Assembly: GCA_002798255.1 (NCBI GenBank)
Contig: NWQQ01000009.1
Coordinates: 22,679-86,678 of the forward strand
Direction of reading: 5' to 3'
DNA: 64,000 nt
From: Lysobacteraceae bacterium NML95-0200
Lineage (GTDB): Bacteria > Pseudomonadota > Gammaproteobacteria > Xanthomonadales > Xanthomonadaceae
In this document: positions 19,359 to 29,765 of the stretch, piece after piece
Layout of the letters: each line of letters opens with the position of its first letter
Position numbering within the stretch: the stretch's first letter is position 1
Position numbers and translations under genes: made by a program
The notes under the pieces: generated by a model
Told to the model about the DNA's origin: nothing
Seen by the model: the letters and a program-made list of their open reading frames with translations, nothing else
Database searches by the model: none

Positions 19359-20891
19359 ATGTCGCATCCCGTTCTTGAAAAGCTTGGCCTGTCTGCCGTT
19401 GAGTCCGGCACCTATCTTGGCAATGGTGAGTGGTCGAAAACCGCCGATGCCGGTGTGCTGGAGCCGGTCAACCCCACCACGGGCGAAGTGCTGGGCAAGG
19501 TGCATGCCTCCAGCCGCGCTGACTACCAGCTCATCATGGAGCGCGCCGAGGCGGCCTTCAAAATCTGGCGCAAGATGCCGGCTCCCAAGCGTGGCGAGGC
19601 CATCCGCCTGTGCGCCGATGCGCTGCGCACCCACAAGGATGCACTGGGCTCGCTGGTAGCGCTGGAAATGGGCAAGTCCAAGCCCGAGGGCGATGGTGAA
19701 GTGCAGGAAATGATTGACATCGGCGAGTTTGCCGTGGGTCTGTCCCGCCAGCTGTATGGCCTGACCATGCACAGCGAGCGCCCCGGTCACCGCATGTACG
19801 AACAATGGCATCCGATTGGCATCGTCGGCGTGATTTCCGCCTTCAATTTCCCCGTAGCAGTCTGGGCCTGGAACAGCTTCATCGCTGCCATCTGCGGCGA
19901 TATCACCGTGTGGAAGCCCTCGCCCAAGACTCCGCTCTCGGCGATTGCCAGCATGAAAATCTGCAACGAGGCATTGAAGGCCGGCGGCTTCCCGGACATC
20001 TTCTTCCTGTTCAACGATGCCGACACCGAGCTGGCGCAGGAATTTGTCGATGACAAGCGTGTGGCGCTGGTGAGCTTCACCGGCTCCACCCGCGTCGGCC
20101 GCATCGTCGGTGAGCGCGTCGCCCGCCGCATGGGGCGCAGCCTGCTGGAGCTGGGCGGCAACAATGCCATCATCGTCGATGAGAGCGCCGATCTGAAACT
20201 CGCCATCCCGGCGATCGTGTTCGGCGCGGTCGGCACCTGCGGCCAGCGCTGCACCACCACCCGCCGCCTGATTGTGCATGAGTCGATTTATGATACCGTG
20301 CTGGAAAAGCTGATCGCCGCCTACCGTCAGGTGGAAGGCAAGATTGGCGACCCGACCGATGCGGCCAATCTCGTCGGCCCGCTCAATTCGCAAGAAGGCG
20401 TGGATGCGTTCCTGGATGCCATCGCCAAGGCCAAGGCTGCTGGCGGCAAGGTGGAAGTGGGCGGCGAAAAGATCGACGGCAAGGGCTTCTTCGTCAAACC
20501 GGCAATCGTCACCGGCCTTGGCAACGATGCCGAAGTGGTGCAGCACGAAACCTTTGCGCCGATTTTGTACGTGATGAAGTATTCGGACATCGACGAGGCA
20601 ATCGACATGCAAAATGCCGTGCCGCAGGGTCTGTCTTCGGCGATCTTCACCACCAACCTCAAACGCGCCGAAGCGTTTCTGGCCGCCAGCGGATCGGACT
20701 GCGGTATCGCCAATGTCAATATCGGCACCAGCGGTGCGGAAATCGGCGGCGCCTTCGGTGGCGAGAAGGAAACCGGCGGTGGTCGTGAGTCCGGCTCCGA
20801 TGCCTGGAAGGCCTATATGCGCCGCCAGACCAATACCATCAACTACTCCGACGCGCTGCCGCTGGCACAGGGCATCAAGTTCGACCTGTAA
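19359..20891 (+). CDS. Aldehyde dehydrogenase, ALDH7 family (alpha-aminoadipic semialdehyde type)
   Basis: 510 residues, the usual ALDH7 length. The cofactor-fold glutamate lies in [12 protein letters not shown] and the catalytic cysteine in [12 protein letters not shown], a pattern typical of antiquitin-like enzymes. NAD(P)-dependent oxidation of 2-aminoadipate semialdehyde (piperideine-6-carboxylate) in lysine breakdown is the best guess. No lysine-catabolism gene is adjacent, so the substrate is inferred. A GGAG ribosome-binding site precedes the ATG, and a strong terminator follows. Confidence 0.9.
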   Translation: MSHPVLEKLGLSAVESGTYLGNGEWSKTADAGVLEPVNPTTGEVLGKVHASSRADYQLIMERAEAAFKIWRKMPAPKRGEAIRLCADALRTHKDALGSLVALEMGKSKPEGDGEVQEMIDIGEFAVGLSRQLYGLTMHSERPGHRMYEQWHPIGIVGVISAFNFPVAVWAWNSFIAAICGDITVWKPSPKTPLSAIASMKICNEALKAGGFPDIFFLFNDADTELAQEFVDDKRVALVSFTGSTRVGRIVGERVARRMGRSLLELGGNNAIIVDESADLKLAIPAIVFGAVGTCGQRCTTTRRLIVHESIYDTVLEKLIAAYRQVEGKIGDPTDAANLVGPLNSQEGVDAFLDAIAKAKAAGGKVEVGGEKIDGKGFFVKPAIVTGLGNDAEVVQHETFAPILYVMKYSDIDEAIDMQNAVPQGLSSAIFTTNLKRAEAFLAASGSDCGIANVNIGTSGAEIGGAFGGEKETGGGRESGSDAWKAYMRRQTNTINYSDALPLAQGIKFDL

Positions 20892-20914
20892 GCCTCTACC
20901 CGGCGTGCTCTGCA

Positions 20915-20947
20915 GCCCATCCGCAACCGACTGCGGGTGGGCTTTTT
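20915..20947 (+). terminator. Terminator of the ALDH7 gene
   Basis: An 11-bp stem with one mismatch (20915-20925 with 20932-20942) and a run of five T (20943-20947), 23 bp after the stop. Confidence 0.85.
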
Positions 20948-21024
20948 CATCTTCAAACCAATATGCAGGCCAATCTGGCCGCTTCGGGGTATATTTCTTC
21001 CCATCCCCCACAGGAGGTACATCA

Positions 21025-21324
21025 ATGAATACGCCCACCGTCCGCGAGACCAACCCGATGGCGCTCATCAGCCTGATCTGCGGCATCCTAGGCTGGATCA
21101 TTTTCCCAGTCATCGCCAGCCTGATTGCAGTAATTACCGGGCACAAAGCACGACGTGAAATCCGTGCCCAGCCCGGGCGTTATGAAGGCGATACGATGGC
21201 CGTTATCGGCCTGCTGCTTGGCTATGCCAATTTGGTCATCGCACTCCTGGGTATCCTGTTCCTCGCCGTGATTTTCCTGTTCTTTGGCGGGCTAGCCTGG
21301 TTCGGCATCAACAACGCTGGCTGA
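21025..21324 (+). CDS. DUF4190 small membrane protein
   Basis: A 99-residue protein with two hydrophobic segments (MALISLICGILGWIIFPVIA and IGLLLGYANLVIALLGILFL). Between them is the conserved DUF4190 stretch HKARREIRAQPGRYEG. CAGGAGG precedes the ATG by 8 bases. The function is unknown. It ends 6 bp before pyrD and may be co-transcribed. Confidence 0.8.
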   Translation: MNTPTVRETNPMALISLICGILGWIIFPVIASLIAVITGHKARREIRAQPGRYEGDTMAVIGLLLGYANLVIALLGILFLAVIFLFFGGLAWFGINNAG

Positions 21325-21330
21325 TTCTTG

Positions 21331-22386
21331 ATGTATTCCCTACTACGCCCCTATCTGTTCCGCCTTGAGCCAGAGCGCGCCCACAAGCTGGCATTGCGCT
21401 GGGCGGATATTGCCGCAGGCAGCGGTATTGCCGGGCTGCTGCTGCCCAAGCCTGCCAAGCCCCTGCCAGTGAACGCCTTTGGCCTGAGATTTCCCAATCC
21501 GGTCGGTCTGGCAGCGGGACTTGATAAAAACGGTGACCATATCAAGGGCTTATTTGCGCTCGGCTTTGGCTCGGTGGAAATCGGCACCATCACCCCGCGC
21601 CCGCAAGCGGGCAACCCGGCGCCGCGGCTGTTCCGCCTGCCCGAGCATCAGGCCATCATCAACCGCATGGGTTTCAATAACGACGGCGTGGACGCACTGG
21701 TGCGCAATGTCGAAGCCTTGCAACACCGACCCGGCATCCTCGGCATCAATATCGGCAAGAACAAGGACACCGAAAACGAAAACGCCGCCAGCGACTATCT
21801 GCACTGCATGGAGCGCGTATATCCGCTGGCCGATTACATCACCGTCAATATCTCCTCGCCCAATACCGCAGGACTGCGTGAATTGCAGGAAGAGCAGCAA
21901 CTGCGCAGCCTGCTGGGCGCGCTGCGCGGAGCGCAGGAGCGGCTGGGCAGCCAACATGGCAAGCGGGTGCCCCTGCTGGTGAAAATCGCCCCCGACCTGA
22001 GCGATGAAGACCTGGATGCCGCCGCCCGGGTGCTGGCCGATATGGCCGTGGATGGCGTCATCGCCACCAATACCACCGTATCGCGGCTGGAAGTGCAGCA
22101 ACATCCACTGGCGCAGCAGGTAGGCGGCCTTTCCGGCGCGCCGCTGCTCTCACGCTCCACCGCAGCCCTGCGCCGCCTGCGTACCCGCCTGCCCGAATCC
22201 ATCCCGCTGGTCGGTGTGGGCGGCATTCTCTCCGGTGCCGATGCGGTGGCGAAAACCGTCGCCGGGGCGCAACTGGTGCAGGTTTACAGCGGACTTATCT
22301 ATCGAGGCCCGGTCTTGGTCGGCGAGTGCGTGGAAGCCATCCGCCGCCGCAAGGAAGCCCCCGCCAGCGGCCGGATGCCGGACTGA
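21331..22386 (+). CDS. pyrD: Dihydroorotate dehydrogenase, quinone-linked (class 2)
   Basis: 351 residues; oxidises dihydroorotate to orotate in pyrimidine synthesis and feeds the quinone pool. The N-terminal membrane-association helix ([20 protein letters not shown]) is typical of class 2. The FMN barrel has [16 protein letters not shown], the catalytic-serine motif [17 protein letters not shown] and the phosphate site GVGGILSG. The start is the ATG at 21331, although a TTG lies directly before it. It overlaps murB by one base (TGATG). Confidence 0.96.
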   Translation: MYSLLRPYLFRLEPERAHKLALRWADIAAGSGIAGLLLPKPAKPLPVNAFGLRFPNPVGLAAGLDKNGDHIKGLFALGFGSVEIGTITPRPQAGNPAPRLFRLPEHQAIINRMGFNNDGVDALVRNVEALQHRPGILGINIGKNKDTENENAASDYLHCMERVYPLADYITVNISSPNTAGLRELQEEQQLRSLLGALRGAQERLGSQHGKRVPLLVKIAPDLSDEDLDAAARVLADMAVDGVIATNTTVSRLEVQQHPLAQQVGGLSGAPLLSRSTAALRRLRTRLPESIPLVGVGGILSGADAVAKTVAGAQLVQVYSGLIYRGPVLVGECVEAIRRRKEAPASGRMPD

Positions 22387-23411
22387 TGGCCAGCCCCGGT
22401 TTCACTATCCTGCCCGATAGCCCGCTCACCAACAGCTTTGCCCTACCCGCACGCGCCCGCCGCCTGTATCAGGTCGATGATGTCGATGCCCTGCCCCAGG
22501 CGCTGCGACAGGCAGGCGCAGATGCCCTGCTGCTGGGCGGCGGCAGCAATCTGCTGTTTGTCACCGAGCATATCGACAGCGCCGTGCAAGTGCTCGATGG
22601 GCGCATCGAAATGTCTGAAAACGACGGTGAGCGTATCCGTATTACCGCCAGTGCCGGAGTGATTTGGCATACGTTTGTCATGCACTGCCTGGCCGCCGGG
22701 GCTTATGGTCTGGAAAACTTGGCGCTGATTCCCGGCACCGTGGGCGCTGCACCCATCCAGAACATCGGTGCCTATGGCGTGGAAGTGATGGACTTGATTG
22801 AGCAAGTGCAGGTGCATGACCGCCATAGCGGACAAACCCGCTGGTGGTCGCACGCCGAATGCGGTTTCTCCTACCGCGACAGCGCCTTCAAGGCCGACCC
22901 ACAGCGCTATGCGGTGATGCGGGTGAAGTTTGCGCTCTGGCGCGGCCCCAGGCTGAAGCTCGACTATGCCGGGCTGGAAGCCGAGCTTGCCCGGGCTTCT
23001 GCCACGCCCAGCCCGCAGAGCGTGGCCGAGGCGGTGATTCGCATCCGTCAACGTAAACTGCCCGACCCGCAACGCATCGGCAATGCCGGCAGTTTCTTCA
23101 AAAACCCGATTGTGCCGCAGCACCAGGCCGATGCCCTGCGCGCGCAATATCCGAACCTACCGGTATTTCCCGCAGGGCAGTCCGGTTTTGGCAAACTCTC
23201 TGCCGCCTGGCTGATTGAGCAATGCGGCTGGAAAGGCAAACGCCAGGGTGATGCCGGAGTTTCGGCCGAACATGCCCTGGTACTGGTCAACCATGGCGCG
23301 GCGCGCGGCAGCGAGCTTCTGGCATTGGCCCGCGAAATCGCCGCATCGGTTGCAACGCGCTTTGGCGTCGCCATCGAGCCCGAACCCCGCCTGATTGGAG
23401 CACACTGGTGA
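22386..23411 (+). CDS. murB: UDP-N-acetylenolpyruvoylglucosamine reductase
   Basis: 341 residues; the NADPH- and FAD-dependent step that makes UDP-MurNAc. The FAD-binding part shows LLGGGSNLLFV and PGTVGAAPIQNIGAYG. The substrate domain has the proton-donor serine in GNAGSFFKNP and the C-terminal glutamate region EPEPRLIG. The start overlaps the pyrD stop, and the stop overlaps the next start, so the three genes are coupled. Confidence 0.96.
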   Translation: MASPGFTILPDSPLTNSFALPARARRLYQVDDVDALPQALRQAGADALLLGGGSNLLFVTEHIDSAVQVLDGRIEMSENDGERIRITASAGVIWHTFVMHCLAAGAYGLENLALIPGTVGAAPIQNIGAYGVEVMDLIEQVQVHDRHSGQTRWWSHAECGFSYRDSAFKADPQRYAVMRVKFALWRGPRLKLDYAGLEAELARASATPSPQSVAEAVIRIRQRKLPDPQRIGNAGSFFKNPIVPQHQADALRAQYPNLPVFPAGQSGFGKLSAAWLIEQCGWKGKRQGDAGVSAEHALVLVNHGAARGSELLALAREIAASVATRFGVAIEPEPRLIGAHW

Positions 23412-24331
23412 GCCAGCATCTGCGCGCCGCCCTGTTGATGCTGGCCAGCACTTTGAGCTTTGGGGTGATGGCACTCAGCATCCGCCTAGCCTCGGCCAGC
23501 ACACCCACCTGGGAAATCGCCTTCTTCCGCAATGCCTTCGGGCTGGTTTTCCTGCTGCCGCTGCTGTTCGCCCCTGCCCTGCGCTCGGCGCAGCCGCTGT
23601 CGCAGATGCGCCAGACCATCCACACCCGGCAATTGCCGCGCTATTTTTTCCGCTGCCTGATTGGCCTTGCCGGCATGTTCTGCATGTTCTGGTCACTGGC
23701 GCATCTGCCGCTTGGCCAGGCCATCAGCCTGTCCTACTCCTCGCCGATTTTCGTTACCTTGTTTGCGGCCTTGATGCTTGGCGAAGCAGTCCGCATCCGC
23801 CGCTGGCTGGCGGTGCTGGCGGGCTTTATCGGCGTGTTGGTCATCGTGCGCCCCTGGTCGGGGACATTCTCCCTCGGCCTTTTGATGGCGGTTGCCGGGG
23901 CGGTGATGAGCGCGCTGGTGGCGATTCAAATCAAGCAACTATCACGTCAGGACAGCGCCAATGCCATCGTGTTCTGGACCTATGTGTTCTGGGTACCGAT
24001 GTCGCTGATTCCGGCGCTTTTCGACTGGCACTGGCCAGACAGCAGCGAAGTCTGGCTATGGCTGCTTTTGACCGGATTTTCCGGCACGCTGGGACAGGTG
24101 CTGTGGACGCGCGCACTGAAAATCGGCGATGTCTCGGCGCTGACACCAATCAGCTTCGTGCAACTGCCATTTGTCAGCTTCTGCGGCTGGCTGCTATTCG
24201 GCGAGAAAATCGACCGCTGGACGCTGATCGGCGCCGCCATCATCCTCAGCGCCACCACCTATATCGCCCACCGCGAATCACGCTTGCGCCGTGGCGCTTT
24301 GGCCACTGCCAATGCCCCCAATACCAAATAA
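23408..24331 (+). CDS. DMT-superfamily transporter (EamA domains)
   Basis: 307 residues with ten hydrophobic segments arranged as two EamA repeats (FSLAHLPLGQAISLSYSSP-like middle and SALTPISFVQLPFVSF in the second half). It probably exports or imports a small metabolite; the substrate is unknown. The GTG start overlaps the murB stop by four bases. It converges with the csaA gene. Confidence 0.85.
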   Translation: MSQHLRAALLMLASTLSFGVMALSIRLASASTPTWEIAFFRNAFGLVFLLPLLFAPALRSAQPLSQMRQTIHTRQLPRYFFRCLIGLAGMFCMFWSLAHLPLGQAISLSYSSPIFVTLFAALMLGEAVRIRRWLAVLAGFIGVLVIVRPWSGTFSLGLLMAVAGAVMSALVAIQIKQLSRQDSANAIVFWTYVFWVPMSLIPALFDWHWPDSSEVWLWLLLTGFSGTLGQVLWTRALKIGDVSALTPISFVQLPFVSFCGWLLFGEKIDRWTLIGAAIILSATTYIAHRESRLRRGALATANAPNTK

Positions 24332-24341
24332 ATCGCAAGAT

Positions 24342-24686
24342 TCAGGCAAGCCGGGCGCCATTGGCGACCGGGCGCTCGCAACTGGCAATCACCACGCCGT
24401 CCTCGGTATGAAAGCCGGTCAGCAAAAATTCCGACATGAAGCCGGCAATTTGCTTGGGCGGGAAGTTGATAACGCCCAGCACCTGCTTGCCCAGCAAGGC
24501 TTCGGCAGAATACAGCGCAGTAATCTGCGCGCTGGTTTTCCTGATGCCGTACTCGCCAAAGTCCACCCAGATTTTCCAGGCAGGTTTGCGCGCTTCGGGG
24601 AAAGGCTCGACCCGCACCACCGTGCCCGCATGCAGTGCCACGCGCTGAAAATCGTCCCAGCCAATCAAGCCCGGCTCAGCACTCAT
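24342..24686 (-). CDS. csaA: CsaA-like tRNA-binding-domain protein
   Basis: 114 residues consisting almost only of an OB-fold tRNA-binding domain ([20 protein letters not shown] and [23 protein letters not shown]). CsaA proteins are proposed chaperones linked to protein export. The start overlaps the galU stop by four bases, so it is the last gene of the lapB-galU block. Confidence 0.88.
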   Translation of the reverse strand: MSAEPGLIGWDDFQRVALHAGTVVRVEPFPEARKPAWKIWVDFGEYGIRKTSAQITALYSAEALLGKQVLGVINFPPKQIAGFMSEFLLTGFHTEDGVVIASCERPVANGARLA

Positions 24687-25582
24687 GTTTCCACCACCCC
24701 CAGCTCGTCCAGTGCAGCCTGCATCATGCGCTTGGCTTCACCGCGCAAGAGTTCATGGTCAAGCGCGTAACGCACCGTAGCTTCAATCAGCCCCAGATGT
24801 GTGCCGCAGTCAAAGCGGGTGCCCTGGAAGCGGAAGGCATCCACCCGCTCACACTCAAGCAACTGGGCGATGGCATCGGTCAACTGAATCTCGCCGCCGG
24901 CGCCTTCGCCAGTATTTTCAAGCAACTGAAAAATACGCGGTGAAAGCACATAACGCCCGACCACGGCCAGGTCGCTGGGGGCATCATCAGGATGCGGTTT
25001 TTCGACAATGCCCTTGATGGCTCCGGCACGACCATCAAAATCAGGGGCATCGACAATGCCATAGCTGCCGGTTTGCTCATGTGCCACATCCTGCACGGCA
25101 ATCACGCTGGCACCGGTTTTCTGGGCATGGTCGGCCATTTGCCGCAGCGCCCCATCGCCCCGGCTCCAAATCAGGTCATCCGGCAATAGCACGGCGAAAG
25201 GCTCATCGCCGACCGCTTCCTTGGCACACAGCACCGCATGTCCAAGACCCAGAGCCTCGGGCTGGGTAACGAAAATCGCCCGCACGCCTTTGGGCAGTAC
25301 GTTTTGCACGGCATTGAGCTGCTTTTCCTTGCCGGCTTTTTCCAGCCGCTGCTCCAGTTCATAGGCCTTGTCAAAATAATCGGCCACCGCGTGCTTGTAG
25401 CGGTTGGTGATGAAAATCAGGGTATCGCAGCCGGCAGCAATCGCCTCATCCACCGCATACTGAATCAGCGGCCTGTCCACAACCGGCAACATTTCCTTGG
25501 GAACGGTCTTGGTGGCAGGAAGGAAACGAGTGCCAAGACCCGCCACGGGGAATACAGCTTTGCGGATACGGGGATGATTCAT
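24683..25582 (-). CDS. galU: UTP-glucose-1-phosphate uridylyltransferase
   Basis: 299 residues; makes UDP-glucose for envelope polysaccharides. The nucleotide-binding motif [20 protein letters not shown] opens the protein, and the active-site region GYGLG-like [14 protein letters not shown] and the sugar-binding segment [11 protein letters not shown] follow. It lies downstream of the sugar dehydratase and sugar-phosphate transferase, with csaA overlapping its end. Confidence 0.95.
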   Translation of the reverse strand: MNHPRIRKAVFPVAGLGTRFLPATKTVPKEMLPVVDRPLIQYAVDEAIAAGCDTLIFITNRYKHAVADYFDKAYELEQRLEKAGKEKQLNAVQNVLPKGVRAIFVTQPEALGLGHAVLCAKEAVGDEPFAVLLPDDLIWSRGDGALRQMADHAQKTGASVIAVQDVAHEQTGSYGIVDAPDFDGRAGAIKGIVEKPHPDDAPSDLAVVGRYVLSPRIFQLLENTGEGAGGEIQLTDAIAQLLECERVDAFRFQGTRFDCGTHLGLIEATVRYALDHELLRGEAKRMMQAALDELGVVET

Positions 25583-25586
25583 TGCA

Positions 25587-27500
25587 TCAATGTTTGCGAT
25601 TATGGCGACTAGGGAATGGTACGATGGCTGAAACGCTAGTACCTGTCAAATGACAGCACGGCTCAAATTCCGGCACGGCTTTTTTCAGTGTTCCGGCCAA
25701 AGCGGCTTCATCATAACGGGCAGCGGCCTCGGCAAGTACTTTCAGCGAAGCCTGCAATGATTCTGGCTCGACCTGGCGTACCCGGCCTTGCAAAATCTTG
25801 GGATGCGCCGTCGGGCGGTAGTTTTCTTCATCATGAAACAGGGTTTCATGCAGTTTTTCGCCGCTGCGCAAGCCGGTATAGGTGATGGCGATATCACGCC
25901 CCGGCTGTTTGCCGGCCAGGCGAATCATCTGCTCGGCCAACATGCGAATCGCTACCGGCTCGCCCATATCCAGGGTATAGATGGCATGGTGGGCGCCAAT
26001 GCTTGCCGCTTGCAAAATCAACTGGCTGGCCTCGGGAATGGTCATGAAGTAGCGCGTCACTTGCGGATGGGTCACGGTGACCGGGCCGCCCAGACGGATT
26101 TGCTCGCGGAACAGCGGCACCACACTGCCGGCCGAGTCCAGTACATTGCCAAAGCGCACGGTGACAAAATGCGTGCGGCTTTGCCGGGCATGTAACTGGC
26201 AAACCATTTCTGCCAGGCGCTTGCTCGCCCCCAGCACATTGACCGGATTCACCGCCTTGTCGGTAGAAATCAGCACGAATGTGCCGACATTCATCTGCGC
26301 CGAAATCCGGGCCACCGTATCAGTGGCGAGCGCATTATTGCGTACCGCCTCGCGCAACTGCCCTTCCAGCACCGGCACCTGCTTGTAGGCCGCCGCATGG
26401 AATACCGCGGCCACCTGAGTCTGTTTCAGCGCATGGGTAATGACCGCCGGGTCGCCGCAATCTCCCAGTATCGGTACGCAATTGATATCGGCAAAGTCAC
26501 GCCGCAGCTCTTGCTCCATCCGCAACAGGGACAACTCGTCCTGCTCCACCAGGATGATGGAGGCTGCGCCATTACGCGCGCATTGCCGGCACAGTTCCGA
26601 GCCAATCGAACCACCTGCGCCGGTCACCAGCACATTGCGCCCGCCCAGCCAATTGCGAATCTCCTGCCAGTTGGCCGTTACCGGCTTGCGTCCCAGCAAA
26701 TCTTCGATGGCGACTTCTTTCAACCCCCCTGCATTGGCGTGATTGTCGAGCAAGTCTTCGGCGCGCGGCACCATGCGAAAGGGCAATCCGGTGGATTCGC
26801 ATACCACCATCACGCGCTGCATGGCATCACCGCCCAGCGAGGGCATGGCGATGGCCAACATTCCGGCAGCCGTTTCACGGGCAATTTCTCCAGCCTGGTC
26901 AATCCGTCCCAAAACCGGCACGCCATGCAAGCGAATCCCTTTCAGGCTGGGCGCATCATCCAGAAAACCTACCGGCACATAGGTTTCAGAACTGCGCAGG
27001 TTACGCAGCAGGTTTTCACCTGCCTGACCTGCGCCCAGAATCAATACCCGGGTTGCAGCCTCATGACGATTGGCCTGAAGGATTCCGTCCTTCCAAATCC
27101 GGTACAGCCAGCGCGGCATACCCAGCAATATCACCAATGCAAATGGATACAGCGCCAAGGTCGAGCGCGGCACGCCCTCCAGACGCTTGTAAAGGAACAA
27201 GGCGCCAACAATCGCCGCCAGCCCCAGCATAGCGGCTTTCACCAGATTGAGCAGGTCAGGCGTGCTGGCAAAGCGCCACAGGCCGCGATACAGGCCTGAG
27301 AGCCGGAAGGCCAGCCCTTGCAAGAGCACCACCAGCCCCAGCTCAATCCAGTCAATTGTCGGCATCGTGGCAACAGGATGCATTTCGTAGCGTAGCCATT
27401 GCAGCCCCAGCCACACCAGCACCACCATCAACAAGTCATGCAGGATGACCGCAAGCCGCGGCAAGAACAGCCAGAGACGTTTTTTGTGCGATACGTTCAT
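25587..27500 (-). CDS. Membrane NDP-sugar 4,6-dehydratase (WbpM/CapD/FlaA1 family)
   Basis: 637 residues. Four N-terminal membrane segments lead into a CoA-binding-like Rossmann domain (VLILGAGQAGENLLRNL) and a C-terminal SDR domain with VTGAGGSIGSELCRQ, the STDKAVNP box and GASKR in place of the usual YxxxK tail. These enzymes dehydrate UDP-GlcNAc-type sugars to start QuiNAc or FucNAc synthesis for O-antigen. The start at 27500 overlaps the preceding stop by four bases; longer upstream starts would read through that gene. The exact sugar is inferred. Confidence 0.9.
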   Translation of the reverse strand: MNVSHKKRLWLFLPRLAVILHDLLMVVLVWLGLQWLRYEMHPVATMPTIDWIELGLVVLLQGLAFRLSGLYRGLWRFASTPDLLNLVKAAMLGLAAIVGALFLYKRLEGVPRSTLALYPFALVILLGMPRWLYRIWKDGILQANRHEAATRVLILGAGQAGENLLRNLRSSETYVPVGFLDDAPSLKGIRLHGVPVLGRIDQAGEIARETAAGMLAIAMPSLGGDAMQRVMVVCESTGLPFRMVPRAEDLLDNHANAGGLKEVAIEDLLGRKPVTANWQEIRNWLGGRNVLVTGAGGSIGSELCRQCARNGAASIILVEQDELSLLRMEQELRRDFADINCVPILGDCGDPAVITHALKQTQVAAVFHAAAYKQVPVLEGQLREAVRNNALATDTVARISAQMNVGTFVLISTDKAVNPVNVLGASKRLAEMVCQLHARQSRTHFVTVRFGNVLDSAGSVVPLFREQIRLGGPVTVTHPQVTRYFMTIPEASQLILQAASIGAHHAIYTLDMGEPVAIRMLAEQMIRLAGKQPGRDIAITYTGLRSGEKLHETLFHDEENYRPTAHPKILQGRVRQVEPESLQASLKVLAEAAARYDEAALAGTLKKAVPEFEPCCHLTGTSVSAIVPFPSRHNRKH

Positions 27501-28492
27501 GTTGGATTCCGATTCGGTATCGGCTTGCGCAAGCGCAGCCAGCATACGCACCCCGCCGTGAACCACAAGATACAGGCAAGCGGCAAAAACGCCAGCGAAG
27601 CCCCGCGCAAAAACACGGCGGCCAGTATCACGGCAAGCAATGACCATAGCGCATAAGCCAGGGTCACCGGCGCATGCCGTCCCAGCTTGCGTGCCCATAT
27701 CTGATAGCTGTGTGCAGAATGTGCCTGCCACCATTTCTCGCCCCGCCACATCCGCAGCAACAAGGTCAATGTGCTATCGATGATGCAGGCAGCAAGCGGC
27801 AGTGCCAGCAACCAGCCCAAACGCAATCCGTCTGCGGCGGCCATCGCCCAAATGGCTGCCAGCAAATATCCCAATGCGCCGCTGCCGACATCGCCCATGA
27901 AAATCCGTGCGCGCGGAAAATTCCAGGGCAAAAAGCCTGCCGTTACGCCCAAAAGCGCCAGTGCCAGAAGCTGCCCTGCCCCGCCCATCAGCCCGGCGGC
28001 CAACAGCGCCACCAGCAAGGCCTGCGATGCGGCAATGCCGTTGATCCCGTCAATGAAATTCCAGATATTGGTCAGCGCAAGGGCAGCCACAAAGCTGCAC
28101 ATGCATAGCCAAAGCGGCCAGTCAAAGCCCATGCCCGCCAGCGCCAGTACGCCTGCCGAAGCCAGATGCACGGCAAAACGCAGCCTTGCCGAAAGCGGCC
28201 TGTGGTCGTCCCACCAGCCAATACCGGCGACCCCGGCCAAGCCTGCTGCCAGCAGCGCCCAGCCCCATTGTCCGCTGATGAAAGCCAGGGCAAGGCAGGC
28301 CAACCACATCAAGAGCGCCATGGCAATGCCGCCGCCACGCGGCGTCACCGTCTGATGATTGCGGCGCGCATCTCCGGGCACGTCCAGTAGCTGTCGATGC
28401 AGGGCATAGCGCCGGGCAAGCCCGGTGCCAAAGCCACTGGCAAGCGCCGCCCCGGCAAGCCAGAGCCAGGGGCTTTCATCGCCGTAAGTCAT
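27497..28492 (-). CDS. Polyprenyl-phosphate sugar-1-phosphate transferase (WecA/WbpL family)
   Basis: 331 residues with about ten membrane segments. The catalytic loop residues are seen in WWDDH (DD motif), NIWNFIDGING and FMGDVGSGALGY, which define the WecA/MraY superfamily. It should start O-antigen or capsule units by moving a sugar phosphate to undecaprenyl phosphate. The start at 28492 (MTYGDESPW) overlaps lapB by four bases. Together with the dehydratase next to it, it resembles the WbpL-WbpM pair. Confidence 0.88.
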   Translation of the reverse strand: MTYGDESPWLWLAGAALASGFGTGLARRYALHRQLLDVPGDARRNHQTVTPRGGGIAMALLMWLACLALAFISGQWGWALLAAGLAGVAGIGWWDDHRPLSARLRFAVHLASAGVLALAGMGFDWPLWLCMCSFVAALALTNIWNFIDGINGIAASQALLVALLAAGLMGGAGQLLALALLGVTAGFLPWNFPRARIFMGDVGSGALGYLLAAIWAMAAADGLRLGWLLALPLAACIIDSTLTLLLRMWRGEKWWQAHSAHSYQIWARKLGRHAPVTLAYALWSLLAVILAAVFLRGASLAFLPLACILWFTAGCVCWLRLRKPIPNRNPT

Positions 28493-29676
28493 ACCAGCGC
28501 GTAATTGAGCAATGGCTTGACCGTGCCCCACTGCCGGCAACTGGGGCATTGCCAGTGGTGCGAGCGCGCGCCGAAGCCGCAATGGTTACAGCGATAGCTG
28601 GGGTTGCGCACCAGCAGCTGGTCATTGATGCGACCCAGTGCATGGAGCGTGCCGAGAATGTCATCGCCATCACGCAGCGCCAGGTCGATAAGCGCAGCCT
28701 CGCCGCGCACTGACGGGCGGTCTTTCAGTTGCTGGGTCAAATACAGCCGTGCCGCATGCACGCCTTCTTCGCGCTCAACCAGATGCGTCAGTGCCAGCAC
28801 CGGTGCTACACCGGCGTAATGCTCGGCCATTTCGGAAAGAAAGCGCCGCGCCCCCGGGGTATCTGCGGTACGCTCATAGCATTGCAACAGGGTCGGCAAG
28901 ATATCCGGCAGGTAATCGGCATCATGCCGGGCAGCGCGCTCGAATGCCTTGATGGCCGCCGCATCATTCCCTTCCGCAGCTTCAATCCGGCCTTCCAGCA
29001 TCCCGGCGCGCACGGCATTGGAGTCGGCCGCATAGGCTCTGGCAATCGCCTCCCGGGCTGCTGTGACATCGCCATTGGCGCGGTGACGCTCGGCCAGCTC
29101 ACATTCGTACATGGCAATCAGCTTGCCCATCGGCTCGCCAGTGGCGGATTCAAAACGGTGCGCGCTTTCGATGGCACGATTCCAGTCGCGCTCGGACTGG
29201 AAAATATCAATCAAGTGCCGCAGCGCCTGGGGTGCACGATGCCCTGTTTCGGCCAGCGCCATAAACACCGTTTCAGCCCGGTCCAGCAGGCCGGACTTCA
29301 TATAATCCTCGCCCAGCGCCAGCAATGCCTGCACCCGTTGCGCATCACTCAAGTCCTTGCGCTCCACCAGTGCCTGATGCAGCCGGATGGCGCGGTCAAC
29401 CTCGCCACGACGGCGGAACAGATGCCCCAGAGCCAACTGGGTTTCAAAGGTTTCCTTGTCCAGCTCGGCGATATGCAAGAACAGCTCGATGGCCTTGTCC
29501 GGCTGCTCGTTCAAAAGATAGTTGAGGCCACGAAAATAGGTGGTCGAAAGTTTGCTGACCTGGCTGTCACTATGCCGCTCGCCCCCCCGCCGGCCAATCA
29601 CCCAGCCCATCACTGCCGCTGCGGGCAAAAGCAAAACAAACCAGAACCATTGTTCAATAAAGGCCATGGCAGACAT
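28489..29676 (-). CDS. lapB: LapB (YciM), LPS-assembly regulator with TPR repeats
   Basis: 395 residues, close to the 389 of E. coli. One N-terminal transmembrane segment (WFWFVLLLPAAAVMGWVIG) is followed by several TPR repeats and a C-terminal rubredoxin-like zinc site (YRCNHCGF and WQCPSCRQWG). It steers FtsH-mediated turnover of LpxC and so sets LPS synthesis. The starts at 29676 and 29667 are both possible. LapA, its usual partner gene, is missing between ihfB and lapB. Confidence 0.92.
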   Translation of the reverse strand: MSAMAFIEQWFWFVLLLPAAAVMGWVIGRRGGERHSDSQVSKLSTTYFRGLNYLLNEQPDKAIELFLHIAELDKETFETQLALGHLFRRRGEVDRAIRLHQALVERKDLSDAQRVQALLALGEDYMKSGLLDRAETVFMALAETGHRAPQALRHLIDIFQSERDWNRAIESAHRFESATGEPMGKLIAMYECELAERHRANGDVTAAREAIARAYAADSNAVRAGMLEGRIEAAEGNDAAAIKAFERAARHDADYLPDILPTLLQCYERTADTPGARRFLSEMAEHYAGVAPVLALTHLVEREEGVHAARLYLTQQLKDRPSVRGEAALIDLALRDGDDILGTLHALGRINDQLLVRNPSYRCNHCGFGARSHHWQCPSCRQWGTVKPLLNYALV

Positions 29677-29765
29677 CCATGAAGGAGGAAACAGGCCACG
29701 CAGTGCACTGTGAGGCAACTGCCGTGAGCGATACACGCCTGCGCCCGGGCGCAGCGCCGGATTTT

